Origin: Pseudomonas asplenii
Lineage (GTDB): Bacteria > Pseudomonadota > Gammaproteobacteria > Pseudomonadales > Pseudomonadaceae
NCBI RefSeq assembly: GCF_001293465.1
Contig: NZ_JSYZ01000020.1
Coordinates: forward strand, 1 to 62,937
DNA: 62,937 bases
Direction of reading: 5' to 3'
The notes below the pieces were generated by a model that had not been told where the DNA came from, did no database searches, and saw only the letters and a program-made list of their open reading frames with translations. Below, in pieces: positions 34,819-43,241 of this stretch. Position numbers and translations under genes: made by a program. Numbering within the stretch: position 1 is the first letter of the stretch; every line of letters starts with the position of its first letter.

Positions 34819-34861
34819 GTCCATCCAAACAGGGCGGCTTCGCAGCCCTGTTTGGATGGAC
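34819..34861. repeat. perfect 17-bp inverted repeat downstream of the P4-type integrase
   Basis: GTCCATCCAAACAGGGC and its exact complement flank a 9-base loop. It lies about 43 bases beyond the integrase stop and may end or protect its transcript, but no T-run follows on the minus strand. Confidence 0.8.
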
Positions 34862-34903
34862 CCGCATAAAAAAGCGGATCACCGAAGCTTCAAAGCCGTG
34901 CGC

Positions 34904-36226
34904 TCACTCGACTGCGCCACGCCTTGCTCGTAGGCTAGAAACGTTTGCCCCGGTCTGATTCGCGAACTCATGCGGCGAGATATGCTCCTGCCGATTCGCT
35001 TCGAGGTAACGGCTCCACCAACTCATGATCATTCGCCGTTCCTCCAGGAACTCGGCCTTGTGGATATACGCCGCCCGAACGTTGTTGCGCTCCCTGTGGC
35101 TCATCTGCCGCTCAATAGCCGTCTCTGACCACAGCCCGGATTCGACCAAGGCACTGCACGCCATAGACCGGAAGCCATGCCCGCAAATTTCGGTCTTAGT
35201 GTCGTAGCCCATGTTCCGCAAAGCGCTGTTGACCGTGTTCTCAGACATAGGCTTCCACGAGCGAGCGTCACTGGTAAACACCAGATCGAAGTACCCCGTG
35301 ATCGCATGAATCTGTTCGAGTAACGCCACCGCTTGCGGTGACAGAGGGACCAGATGGATATCGCCCGCCATCTTCGTCCCTCTGGTCGAATACGGAACGC
35401 CGTCCAACGCGGGTCGCGTATCCGGTATCTCCCATATGCCGCGCTTCAGGTCGAACTCACTCCAACGTGCGAAGCGCAATTCGCTGGAGCGCACGAACAC
35501 GTGTAGCGACAGCATGACTGTCAGCCGAGTGAGCGTGCGTCCCTTGTAGTTCTCGATGCGATCCATCAACTCTGGCAGACGTGAGAGCGGGAGTGCAGGC
35601 CGATGCGTAACCCGTGGCGCGCTGATGAAGCCCTCAAGGTCATATGCAGGGTTCACCGTGATCAACCTCAGCCGCTTCGCCTCACGCATGATGCTCTGAA
35701 GGTAGTTTTGTACCCTTAAGGCCACATCGATCGTGCCGCGCTTCTTGATCGCCTCAAGCGGCTGCATGAGGTCGAAGGTATCCAGATCAACGATGGCGCG
35801 TGCGCCTAGCAGTGGGAATACGTGAGTCTTCAAGCGACTCAACACGGTTCTTGAATGGCCAGGCGCCCACTTCACGGACATTTCCTTATGCCAGTCCAAG
35901 GCAACGCGCTCAAACGTGTGCCCTCTGACAACCGCCTCGGCCTTGGCCTGCTGCTTGGACGCAATCGGATCAATACCTTCAGCCAGCATCCGCTTAGTCT
36001 CCAGACGCTTCTGCCGAGCATCTGCAAGCCCGATGACGGGGTAGTTGCCAAACGAGGTCAGCCCCTCTCGCCCATCCGGTTTCACATAGCGGAAGCGCCA
36101 GCCTTTGCGGCCATTGGGGTAAACGAGGAGGTAAAGACCGTCACCGTCAAAAAGCTTGTACGGGCGGTCAGTAGGTTTGGCCGAACGGCATGCGGTGTCA
36201 GTCAGGGGAGCAGTAGTACGAGCCAT
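34904..36226 (-). CDS. int: P4-type tyrosine integrase of the island
   Basis: A 440-residue integrase with the DUF4102 arm-binding domain at the N-terminus (LTDTACRSAKP, LFDGDGLYLLVYPNG), a core-binding domain and a catalytic domain. Active-site residues visible: Arg in VRSSELRFARW, H-x-x-R in HGFRS, His in MSHRERN and the nucleophile Tyr in RAAYIHKA. The ATG at 36226 (MARTTAPL) with AGGGG upstream is chosen; the longer frame would run through a terminator. It lies 160 bases from tRNA-Thr, whose 3' end is the inferred att site. Confidence 0.93.
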   Translation of the reverse strand: MARTTAPLTDTACRSAKPTDRPYKLFDGDGLYLLVYPNGRKGWRFRYVKPDGREGLTSFGNYPVIGLADARQKRLETKRMLAEGIDPIASKQQAKAEAVVRGHTFERVALDWHKEMSVKWAPGHSRTVLSRLKTHVFPLLGARAIVDLDTFDLMQPLEAIKKRGTIDVALRVQNYLQSIMREAKRLRLITVNPAYDLEGFISAPRVTHRPALPLSRLPELMDRIENYKGRTLTRLTVMLSLHVFVRSSELRFARWSEFDLKRGIWEIPDTRPALDGVPYSTRGTKMAGDIHLVPLSPQAVALLEQIHAITGYFDLVFTSDARSWKPMSENTVNSALRNMGYDTKTEICGHGFRSMACSALVESGLWSETAIERQMSHRERNNVRAAYIHKAEFLEERRMIMSWWSRYLEANRQEHISPHEFANQTGANVSSLRARRGAVE

Positions 36227-36317
36227 AAGGGTAAACCCCTTTATCGAATCGACTTTATCCCAAACGTTACCCCTAAATCGGCTGGCAGCTGTCGGATTCC
36301 GACGGAACGCCATAACG

Positions 36318-36341
36318 AAAAAACCCGCCAGAAGGCGGTTT
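36318..36341 (-). terminator. terminator following tRNA-Thr, supplied by the island
   Basis: On the minus strand AAACCGCC, loop TTCT, GGCGGG then T6. It is 45 bases beyond the tRNA 3' end, just inside the island. It therefore replaces the displaced native terminator at 27961 and keeps tRNA transcription from running into int. Confidence 0.8.
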
Positions 36342-36384
36342 ACGGGGGTTCCAGAGATTTTGGTAGCCTTCGCTGGAACCTGAA

Positions 36385-36405
36385 CTGGTGCCGGAGACAG
36401 GAATC
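36385..36405. repeat. island attachment site on the tRNA side
   Basis: The last 20 bases of tRNA-Thr (with CCA) plus one base, repeated imperfectly at 27993-28012. The integrase lies immediately inside. Confidence 0.75.
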
Positions 36406-36461
36406 GAACCTGCGACCTTCGCGTTACGAGTGCGCTGCTCTACCGACTGAGCTACACCGGC
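36386..36461 (-). tRNA. tRNA-Thr (CGT)
   Basis: A complete 76-base tRNA on the minus strand beginning GCCGGTGTAGCTCAG and ending in an encoded CCA. The acceptor stem pairs (GCCGG with CCGGC), the T arm has GGTTCGATTCC, and the anticodon loop CTCGTAA gives CGT. It closely resembles E. coli thrW. It is 39 bases after the ligase-like gene stop and is the integration target of the island. Confidence 0.97.
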
Positions 36462-36500
36462 GTGGCGCTAACGCTAGCATCGGGCGACGAACGGAGCAAG

Positions 36501-37934
36501 CTAATCGGGCTTGATCGCGATCACGCCCTGGGCCCAGAAGCGCGGCTGGAAGTGCCCGCCGTATTGCTGTTGATAGAGCTCGTTGCGCGCGTCCTGATGC
36601 GGCAGGTCGCGGATCACGATGAAGACCAGGAACAGCACGGCGGCCGTGCTGATGCCCATCCATGACCAGTGAATGAAGGCGTTCGGTTTGGCGGGCTGAC
36701 CTTTCCAGACGTGAATGCCCATCAGCCAGCCGACCACCAGGGACAGCCACAACTGGGAGTACGGCATGACGATCACGCCATCGACCATCGATTGGGTCAG
36801 GGCACCGATAAGACTGGCGAACAGGCAGACACGCAGCAGGTCGACCGGGTCGTTGGAATCGGCGCGTTCGCGGACCAGGCGGAAGGTGGCCCAGAGTCCG
36901 CGGCCGACCAGCCACATCACCAGCAGGGTGGAGGGGATGCCCCACTCACAGGCCCATTGCAGGATGGCCTGGTGCGGGTGCGCGGCGATGGGGTTGTGGA
37001 TATCGGCGAAGTGCATGGGGCCGAAGCCGAGCCAGGGGCGTTCGCGGATCATGTCCCAGGCTTGTTGCCAGATCACGTCACGGGCCGAGAGCGAGGTGGT
37101 CAGACGGTCGCCGGCGAAGTTCACCACCGTTAGGCCTAGGTAATCTGTCAGGACGCGGAACATCAGCCAGAACAGCAAAAGGCCCATTGCAACAGCCGGT
37201 AGTTGCCATGAGAACCAACGTCTGCCGCTACGTCCACAAGCAACCATCAGGCAGGCGGCGACTCCCATTCCTAGCCAGGTGCCACGCGTGCCACCGGAGA
37301 TCGCAATCATCCACCAGAAGAGCAGTAGTATGAATACCCACAGCTTGGCGGAGCGCTTGCTCGCCAACAGTAGGGGAAGAGTCAGCAGCGGCAGGGTGAA
37401 GGTCTGAAACTGGCCGTAGAAACGTTTGTTGGAGAAGCCGCTCAGAAACCTGTCGGTATCCAGAATGCCCGTAGCATTGGTGAAAAACGAACGCAATGCC
37501 AGCTCCAGGAAGTCGAAACTCTTGAAGGCGCAGATGAACACGATGAACAGCATCAGCACGCGATCAAGGGAAACGTCATCGATTCGACGCGTAAGGGCGA
37601 CAGCGGCGGCGCAGAGGCCAACTGCCGTGATCAAGGCCATCTCTAAGAGAGACCAGAGCGGTTGCTGCGCACGCAGGGAAGAAATGACGCCAATCAACAG
37701 GATCAACCCACCCCCGAAAACGGCAGGTTGATCAATCAGGCCTGCCGAAGACGGCTTTCGACAACACAAGAGGAAGACAAGGGCGGTACCGGCAACGATG
37801 ACCTGCCCGAGGCGCTGGACAGTATGCCCACCCAAGCTGGGCCCGAGCACCATCACGCCAGAGAGGAACAGCACGAGCAGCAACCATGATCTATTCCGTC
37901 CGACCCGTGCGATGTCCATCAGGTATCGAATCAC
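36501..37934 (-). CDS. O-antigen ligase / PglL-like membrane protein
   Basis: A 477-residue polytopic membrane protein of the O-antigen ligase (Wzy_C) superfamily. About 10-12 helices surround a periplasmic loop containing SARDVIWQQAWDMIRERPWLGFGPMHF and HPHQAILQWACEWG, the usual ligase signature. Such proteins join lipid-linked glycans to lipid A-core or, beside pilA, to pilin (TfpO/PilO type). Its start overlaps the stop of the upstream TPR glycosyltransferase (ATGA). Location downstream of pilA suggests pilin glycosylation, but WaaL or Wzy activity cannot be excluded. Confidence 0.85.
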   Translation of the reverse strand: MIRYLMDIARVGRNRSWLLLVLFLSGVMVLGPSLGGHTVQRLGQVIVAGTALVFLLCCRKPSSAGLIDQPAVFGGGLILLIGVISSLRAQQPLWSLLEMALITAVGLCAAAVALTRRIDDVSLDRVLMLFIVFICAFKSFDFLELALRSFFTNATGILDTDRFLSGFSNKRFYGQFQTFTLPLLTLPLLLASKRSAKLWVFILLLFWWMIAISGGTRGTWLGMGVAACLMVACGRSGRRWFSWQLPAVAMGLLLFWLMFRVLTDYLGLTVVNFAGDRLTTSLSARDVIWQQAWDMIRERPWLGFGPMHFADIHNPIAAHPHQAILQWACEWGIPSTLLVMWLVGRGLWATFRLVRERADSNDPVDLLRVCLFASLIGALTQSMVDGVIVMPYSQLWLSLVVGWLMGIHVWKGQPAKPNAFIHWSWMGISTAAVLFLVFIVIRDLPHQDARNELYQQQYGGHFQPRFWAQGVIAIKPD

Positions 37935-39577
37935 GTTTTCGGGAGCAGCATCAAAGGCGTCTTGGGGCGTGCTCGGTCACAGGCCAGTTGGCTACCTCGA
38001 TTACATCCAAGTTCAAGGTAGCGTTGGGCTTCATCGGTCTGCCCCAAGCTTTTCAAGGCGTCTGCCATTCCCAAGTAAGGTGTTGCGTAGCTAGACCTGA
38101 GATCTATGGCGCGCTCAAATTCCACCTTGGCCTCTGCTGCCTTTCCACGCAAAAGAAAAATCCTCCCCCGCTGATAATGGGCGTACTCATATGTCGGTTT
38201 CAGCGCTACTGCTTTTTCAATATTTTCCGACGCCAAATCAACGAATCCGACCTCAAGATAGGTAACTCCCAGATTGTAATAAAGCCGATATCCGCCAAGA
38301 AGCCCTGGCGTGTCGCCTTGTCGCTCATAATATTGCACTGCTTCATTCCACACTAATACAGGCGTGGACAGAGTCATCAGGCGATCATAGGAAAGCCCAG
38401 ACAGATAAAGTGCAAAAACGGGAATCAGGGTGACCAAATAAATCTTCTTGAGTCGTCGCACTCCTAACGCCAAGGCAATAAATAAACCAGGTGCCCAAAG
38501 GTAACTGCGATACAGCACAAAAGGCTCCTGCAACCGAACAGATACCAATTCCGTTACAAACAGCACCCATGGAAACAGTAGCGCGAACCCCAGAAGCCCC
38601 TTGCTCGCGCCACGCAGCAACAATAGGCAGGATGCCAATCCATAGGCAACGAACGCTGCAAGACCAGCCCAAGCCCACCAGGCACCGTACCCTAGGGGAA
38701 AAGCTACCCGAAGGTCGAGCCCCAGCATTCGCCCTTGAGGCAAGAGCAAGGTCGAAAGATATTTGAAGAACAACCCCATCTGATTCAGCACGCTCAGCAC
38801 ATAAAGCGAGCCATCCGGCTGGAAGACCTCATCACTGAGCACTTCTTCAGCCTTGATCTCATAGACAACGCCGATCAAACCCTTGAACCAGAGTATGACG
38901 GATATAGCAATGGTCCCCTGAACCGCCAACACCGAAAAAACCTCCCCGGTAGAAAACGACGAGGAGAGTTGGCTACGGCGATGCAGTAGCCATAGCAGGA
39001 AACACAAAGCCGGCAACATCACCGCATGCTCCTTGGCATACAGTGAAAGGAACATGCACAGACAGGACGCCCAGAGAGCCCAGCGCTTCCCACATAGCCC
39101 TTGCCAGAAAGCCCACAACCCCAACAGGCCAAAAAGCGTGGCGCAGACTATGGTGCGCTGGATTAGGTAACCCTGAGTTTGAATGGTCAGTGGATGGATG
39201 ACGAATAGAAAAGCGACGATAAAAGCCGCCGTATCAGCATTCAGAAAAAAGGCGGTGCGTCTATCCAAGCTGTTGAGCAACTGGCGAGCAAAACCGAATA
39301 ACACCAAAGCCGTACATGCATGAAGAATCAGATTCTCGACTCTCAACCAAATAATCTTATCACTCAGATAAACGAAGCTTGCGGCCATGGTGTCGTATAC
39401 CCATGATCGCGGGCTCAGCCTATATCCGTTGGACAACAAATCCGCAGGACCACCCGGTCGAAAAAAAGGCACATCATCAAAAATCAGGGGATTATTCAAG
39501 GAAGAAAAACAAAGCACCAACAGCAGGCATGCAGAAATAAAGGCAAGCAGAAAGAAAACCAATCGACGCAAAACCAT
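37931..39577 (-). CDS. TMTC-like GT-C membrane protein with C-terminal TPR repeats
   Basis: A 548-residue protein. The first ~400 residues hold about 10 membrane helices and periplasmic loops like TMTC/GT-C mannosyltransferases (FIHPLTIQTQGYLIQRT; LYAKEHAVMLPALCFLLW). The C-terminal ~130 residues carry TPR repeats (YNLGVTYLEVGFVDLASENIEKAVALKP; YAHYQRGRIFLLRGKAAEAKVEFERAIDL). GT-C enzymes use polyprenyl-phosphate sugars to O-glycosylate exported proteins. It lies 113 bases after pilA and is coupled to the ligase-like gene. A role in modifying PilA is plausible; the sugar is unknown. Confidence 0.8.
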   Translation of the reverse strand: MVLRRLVFFLLAFISACLLLVLCFSSLNNPLIFDDVPFFRPGGPADLLSNGYRLSPRSWVYDTMAASFVYLSDKIIWLRVENLILHACTALVLFGFARQLLNSLDRRTAFFLNADTAAFIVAFLFVIHPLTIQTQGYLIQRTIVCATLFGLLGLWAFWQGLCGKRWALWASCLCMFLSLYAKEHAVMLPALCFLLWLLHRRSQLSSSFSTGEVFSVLAVQGTIAISVILWFKGLIGVVYEIKAEEVLSDEVFQPDGSLYVLSVLNQMGLFFKYLSTLLLPQGRMLGLDLRVAFPLGYGAWWAWAGLAAFVAYGLASCLLLLRGASKGLLGFALLFPWVLFVTELVSVRLQEPFVLYRSYLWAPGLFIALALGVRRLKKIYLVTLIPVFALYLSGLSYDRLMTLSTPVLVWNEAVQYYERQGDTPGLLGGYRLYYNLGVTYLEVGFVDLASENIEKAVALKPTYEYAHYQRGRIFLLRGKAAEAKVEFERAIDLRSSYATPYLGMADALKSLGQTDEAQRYLELGCNRGSQLACDRARPKTPLMLLPKT

Positions 39578-39618
39578 AGCGCTCCCACATTCACTATTTC
39601 AAACGCTTAGCGATTATG

Positions 39619-39653
39619 AAAACCGGCATACCCTTAAAGGAATGCCGGCTTTT
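39619..39653 (-). terminator. terminator after pilA
   Basis: A 7-bp GC-rich stem (ATGCCGG with CCGGCAT on the + strand, 39623-39648) flanked by A-run and T-run on both sides lies about 40 bases beyond the pilA stop. It would end most pilA transcripts before the membrane glycosyltransferase genes. Confidence 0.7.
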
Positions 39654-39690
39654 ACTAAACCGCGCTAGGCTCCACGCATAACATCAAATA

Positions 39691-40092
39691 CTATCTGCAG
39701 AAACCAGCGTTCACACAGGTGCCGCCAACAGCCCAAGTAATTCCGTTGCCTGTACTTGTAGGTGTAAGCTGATAGGTATAGCCACCCGCAGCTTGCGTCG
39801 CGGTCATCAGAATGACCCCGTTGGTGACCGACATCGATTGCACGCTGTTCGACGTCATTGTCGCAGGTACACCATTTGAGTTCGCACTGCACCCAGTACC
39901 AGTCGAGTTCCCGGTTTCTACCATGCAAACTGCCACTGCAGTCTTGTACCCGTCCGCAAGCGAAACAACCTCGGCAAAGCGGGCCTTCTGCGTGTAAGTG
40001 TTATAAGCAGGCAATGCGATAGCCGCCAAAATACCGATGATCGCCACAACGATCATCAATTCGATCAAGGTGAAACCCTTTTGAGCATTCAT
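39691..40092 (-). CDS. pilA: type IV pilin
   Basis: A 133-residue type IVa prepilin. The leader MNAQKG is cut before F7, giving the usual FTLIELMIVVAIIGILAAIA helix with Glu at +5. The rest is a short pilin globular domain rich in Thr, Ser and Gly; the last residues contain two Cys (TCVNAGFCR), only 5 apart, a very small disulfide loop compared with P. aeruginosa pilin. GGAGACG precedes the start. It is divergent from pilB and driven by a sigma-54 promoter at 40139. Two glycosylation-type genes lie downstream. Confidence 0.96.
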   Translation of the reverse strand: MNAQKGFTLIELMIVVAIIGILAAIALPAYNTYTQKARFAEVVSLADGYKTAVAVCMVETGNSTGTGCSANSNGVPATMTSNSVQSMSVTNGVILMTATQAAGGYTYQLTPTSTGNGITWAVGGTCVNAGFCR

Positions 40093-40138
40093 ATTTCGTC
40101 TCCAGACGTGAAAAGGCCGTATGGCTCGAGGTCTTCAA

Positions 40139-40154
40139 AGCACGCCCCGTGCCA
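40139..40154 (-). promoter_or_regulatory. sigma-54 promoter of pilA
   Basis: On the minus strand TGGCACGGGGCGTGCT matches the sigma-54 consensus TGGCACG-N4-TTGCW, with GG and GC exactly 10 bases apart and one mismatch. Transcription would start near 40128, about 36 bases before the pilA ATG. pilA is RpoN/PilR-dependent in P. aeruginosa, which fits. Confidence 0.85.
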
Positions 40155-40316
40155 TGCTTGATGGAGCCGTCATCCGCCCGCGATAAAGCCCTTCTCTTTT
40201 GCAACATCTGCTTCAGAGCAACAAAACCTGACATTTTTTGTCACCCCCCTATCCCGGATTTGGCACCACCGCCCGACTACGCTATAAAACTCGCAATGTC
40301 CGTGTCTGGTACCTAC

Positions 40317-42017
40317 ATGAACGATATCGCCCTCTCCGGCCTCGCCAAGCAGTTGGTAGCGGCCGAGCTGATTACCGACAAGAACGCTCAGCAGGCGTAT
40401 CAGCAAGCCCAACGCAATCGGATGTCCCTGGTCAGCTACCTGGTGCAGAACAAGCTGGTGAAAAGCCGCGAGGTCGCGGAGATTGCCTCCGAGCACTTCG
40501 GCGTCGCCCTGCTCGACCTGAACGGCCTCGACAAGGAAAGCCAGCCCAAGGGCCTGGTCAGCGAGAAGCTGATCCGCCAGCACCATGTCCTGCCGCTATG
40601 GCGGCGCGGCAACAAGCTGTTCGTCGGCATCTCCGACCCGAGCAACCACCAGGCGATCACCGATATCCAGTTCAGCACCGGCCTCAATACCGAGGCGATC
40701 CTGGTGGAGGACGACAAGCTCACCGACGCCATCGACAAGTTTTTCGACAGCGGCGCCACCGGTCTCGAAGACATGGCCGATGTCGACCTCGATGGCCTGG
40801 ACATCGAGTCGATCGATGACAAGAAGAACGACCCGATCGCCGGCCAGGATGCCGACGACGCCCCGGTGGTGCGCTTCGTCAACAAGATGTTGCTGGATGC
40901 GATCAAGGGCGGCTCTTCGGACCTGCACTTCGAACCCTACGAAAAGGTCTACCGCGTGCGCCTGCGCACCGACGGCATGCTCCGGGAAGTCGCCCGGCCG
41001 CCAATCCACCTGGCAGGTCGAATCGCCGCGCGCCTGAAGGTCATGGCCAACCTGGATATCTCCGAGCGGCGCAAACCCCAGGACGGCCGGATCAAGATGC
41101 GCATCTCGAAGACCAAGGCCATCGATTTCCGGGTCAACACCCTGCCGACCCTGTGGGGCGAGAAGATCGTCATGCGGATCCTCGACCCGTCCAGCGCCCA
41201 GATGGGCATCGATGCCCTGGGCTACGAGCCGGACCAAAAAGACCTGTACATGACCGCGCTGAAGCAGCCGCAGGGCATGATCCTGGTCACCGGCCCCACC
41301 GGTTCGGGCAAGACCGTCTCGCTCTATACTGGCCTGAATATCCTCAACACCGTGGATATCAACATTTCCACTGCCGAAGACCCGGTGGAGATCAACATGG
41401 AAGGCATCAACCAGGTCAACGTCAACCCGAAACAGGGCCTGGACTTCGCCCAGGCCCTGCGCTCGTTCCTGCGCCAGGACCCGGACGTGATCATGGTCGG
41501 CGAGATCCGTGACCTGGAAACCGCCGAAATCGCGATCAAGGCGGCCCAGACCGGCCACATGGTGCTGTCGACCCTGCACACCAACAGCGCCGCGGAAACC
41601 CTGACCCGCCTGCAGAACATGGGTATCCCCGGGTTCAACATCGCCACCTCGGTCAGCCTGATCATCGCCCAGCGCCTGGCACGCAAACTGTGCCCGCACT
41701 GCAAGAGGGAAATCGATATTCCCCAGGAAACACTCCTTAAGGAAGGTTTCCCTGCGGATCAGATCGGCAGGTTCAAGGTCTATGAACCTGTGGGCTGCGA
41801 CCAGTGCAATGGCGGCTACAAGGGGCGCGTGGGAATCTACGAGGTGGTGAAGAACACCCCCGACCTGCAACGACTGATCATGGCCGAAGGCAACTCGATC
41901 GAGATCGCCGAACAGATGCGCAAGGAAGGCTTCAACGACCTGCGGACCTCGGGCCTGCGCAAGGCCATGCAGGGGCTGACCAGCCTGGAAGAAGTCAACC
42001 GGGTCACCAAGGACTGA
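40317..42017 (+). CDS. pilB: type IV pilus assembly ATPase PilB
   Basis: A 566-residue hexameric extension ATPase, the same length as P. aeruginosa PilB when started at ATG 40317 (MNDIALSGLAKQLV). An N-terminal T2SSE_N/MshEN domain is followed by the ATPase with Walker A (GPTGSGKT), Asp box, Walker B (DPDVIMVGEIRDLETAE) and a four-Cys zinc motif (KLCPHCK, CDQCNGG). The ribosome site is weak; alternatives upstream at 40296 or 40149 lack one too. It powers pilus extension with pilC and pilD. Confidence 0.96.
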   Translation: MNDIALSGLAKQLVAAELITDKNAQQAYQQAQRNRMSLVSYLVQNKLVKSREVAEIASEHFGVALLDLNGLDKESQPKGLVSEKLIRQHHVLPLWRRGNKLFVGISDPSNHQAITDIQFSTGLNTEAILVEDDKLTDAIDKFFDSGATGLEDMADVDLDGLDIESIDDKKNDPIAGQDADDAPVVRFVNKMLLDAIKGGSSDLHFEPYEKVYRVRLRTDGMLREVARPPIHLAGRIAARLKVMANLDISERRKPQDGRIKMRISKTKAIDFRVNTLPTLWGEKIVMRILDPSSAQMGIDALGYEPDQKDLYMTALKQPQGMILVTGPTGSGKTVSLYTGLNILNTVDINISTAEDPVEINMEGINQVNVNPKQGLDFAQALRSFLRQDPDVIMVGEIRDLETAEIAIKAAQTGHMVLSTLHTNSAAETLTRLQNMGIPGFNIATSVSLIIAQRLARKLCPHCKREIDIPQETLLKEGFPADQIGRFKVYEPVGCDQCNGGYKGRVGIYEVVKNTPDLQRLIMAEGNSIEIAEQMRKEGFNDLRTSGLRKAMQGLTSLEEVNRVTKD

Positions 42018-42020
42018 TTC

Positions 42021-43238
42021 ATGGCGACGAAAGCGGTAAAGATAAGCACCTACGCCTGGGAAGGCACCGACAAGAAAGGTACCAAGGTCTCCGGCGAACT
42101 TACCGGCCACAACCCGGCGCTGGTCAAGGCGCAGTTGCGCAAGCAGGGGATCAACCCGGGCCGGGTTCGCAAGAAAGGCTCGTCGCTGTTCAGCAAGGGC
42201 AAACGCATCAAGCCGCTGGATATCGCCCTGTTCACCCGCCAGATGGCCACCATGATGAAGGCCGGCGTACCGTTGCTGCAGTCCTTCGACATCATCGCCG
42301 AAGGCTTCGACAACCCGAACATGCGCAAGCTGGTGGACGACATCAAGCAGGAAGTCGCCGCAGGCAACAGCTTCGCGACCTCCCTGCGCAAGAAACCGGA
42401 ATATTTCGATGACCTGTACTGCAACCTCGTCGATGCAGGCGAACAGGCTGGCGCCCTGGAAAGCCTGCTCTCACGGGTAGCGACCTACAAGGAAAAGACC
42501 GAGGCGCTCAAGGCCAAGATCAGGAAGGCGATGAACTACCCGATCGCGGTCATTCTGGTGGCGATCGTTGTCTCCGGGATCCTGCTGATCAAGGTGGTGC
42601 CACAATTCCAGGCGATCTTCGCCGGCTTCGGTGCGGAGCTGCCGGCGTTCACGCTTATGGTGATCGGTCTTTCACAGATCCTGCAGGACTGGTGGTGGGT
42701 GGTGATCCTCGGTCTGGGCGGCGGTATCTATGGGCTGATACGCGCGCACAAGACATCCGAGCGCTTTCGCAACTGGATGGACCGCACGCTGCTGAAAATC
42801 CCCATCGTCGGGCCGATCATCTACAAATCGGCCGTGGCCCGCTTTGCCCGTACCCTGTCAACCACCTTCGCCGCCGGCGTGCCGCTGGTCGAAGCCCTGG
42901 ACTCGGTCTCGGGCGCGACCGGCAACGTGGTGTTCAGAAATGCCGTCAACCGCGTCAAGCAGGATGTTTCCACCGGCATGCAACTGAACTTCTCCATGCG
43001 CACCACGGGGGTTTTCCCCAGCATGGCGCTGCAGATGACCGCCATTGGCGAAGAGTCCGGCGCCCTCGACGACATGCTCGACAAGGTCGCGAGCTACTAC
43101 GAAACCGAAGTCGACAACAGCGTCGACAGCCTCACCAGCCTGATGGAGCCGTTGATCATGGCCGTGCTCGGCGTCATTGTCGGGGGCCTGGTGATCGCCA
43201 TGTACCTGCCCATCTTCAAGCTTGGCCAAGTGGTCTAA
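42021..43238 (+). CDS. pilC: type IV pilus inner-membrane platform protein PilC
   Basis: A 405-residue GspF-family protein with two homologous cytoplasmic domains (about 60-185 and 265-390) and three membrane helices (YPIAVILVAIVVSGILLIKV; WWWVVILGLGGGIYGL; the C-terminal PLIMAVLGVIVGGLVIAMYLP). It couples PilB motion to the pilus. It starts 3 bases after the pilB stop. Confidence 0.97.
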   Translation: MATKAVKISTYAWEGTDKKGTKVSGELTGHNPALVKAQLRKQGINPGRVRKKGSSLFSKGKRIKPLDIALFTRQMATMMKAGVPLLQSFDIIAEGFDNPNMRKLVDDIKQEVAAGNSFATSLRKKPEYFDDLYCNLVDAGEQAGALESLLSRVATYKEKTEALKAKIRKAMNYPIAVILVAIVVSGILLIKVVPQFQAIFAGFGAELPAFTLMVIGLSQILQDWWWVVILGLGGGIYGLIRAHKTSERFRNWMDRTLLKIPIVGPIIYKSAVARFARTLSTTFAAGVPLVEALDSVSGATGNVVFRNAVNRVKQDVSTGMQLNFSMRTTGVFPSMALQMTAIGEESGALDDMLDKVASYYETEVDNSVDSLTSLMEPLIMAVLGVIVGGLVIAMYLPIFKLGQVV

Positions 43239-43241
43239 ACG

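Larger units (their letters stand above)
34007..34903. other. gene-free 897-bp segment between the two integrases
   Basis: No ORF here has convincing codon use, a start site and recognisable sequence. Two strong inverted repeats are present (34429-34463 and 34819-34861). The segment may hold att or regulatory sites for one of the integrases, or be decayed sequence. Confidence 0.6.
27993..36405. mobile_element. integrative genomic island in tRNA-Thr(CGT), ~8.4 kb
   Basis: The element is bounded by a direct repeat of the tRNA-Thr 3' end (27993-28012 and 36385-36405), has a P4-type tyrosine integrase next to the intact tRNA and is more AT-rich than its surroundings, strikingly so at 29.2-32.5 kb. 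Cargo: a Panacea antitoxin/toxin pair, a Hachiman system, and a second integrase with a small partner. I see no replication or conjugation genes. In P. aeruginosa, as I recall, nadC, tRNA-Thr and pilA are close together, consistent with an insertion here. It may be composite, since two unrelated integrases are present. Confidence 0.8.
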
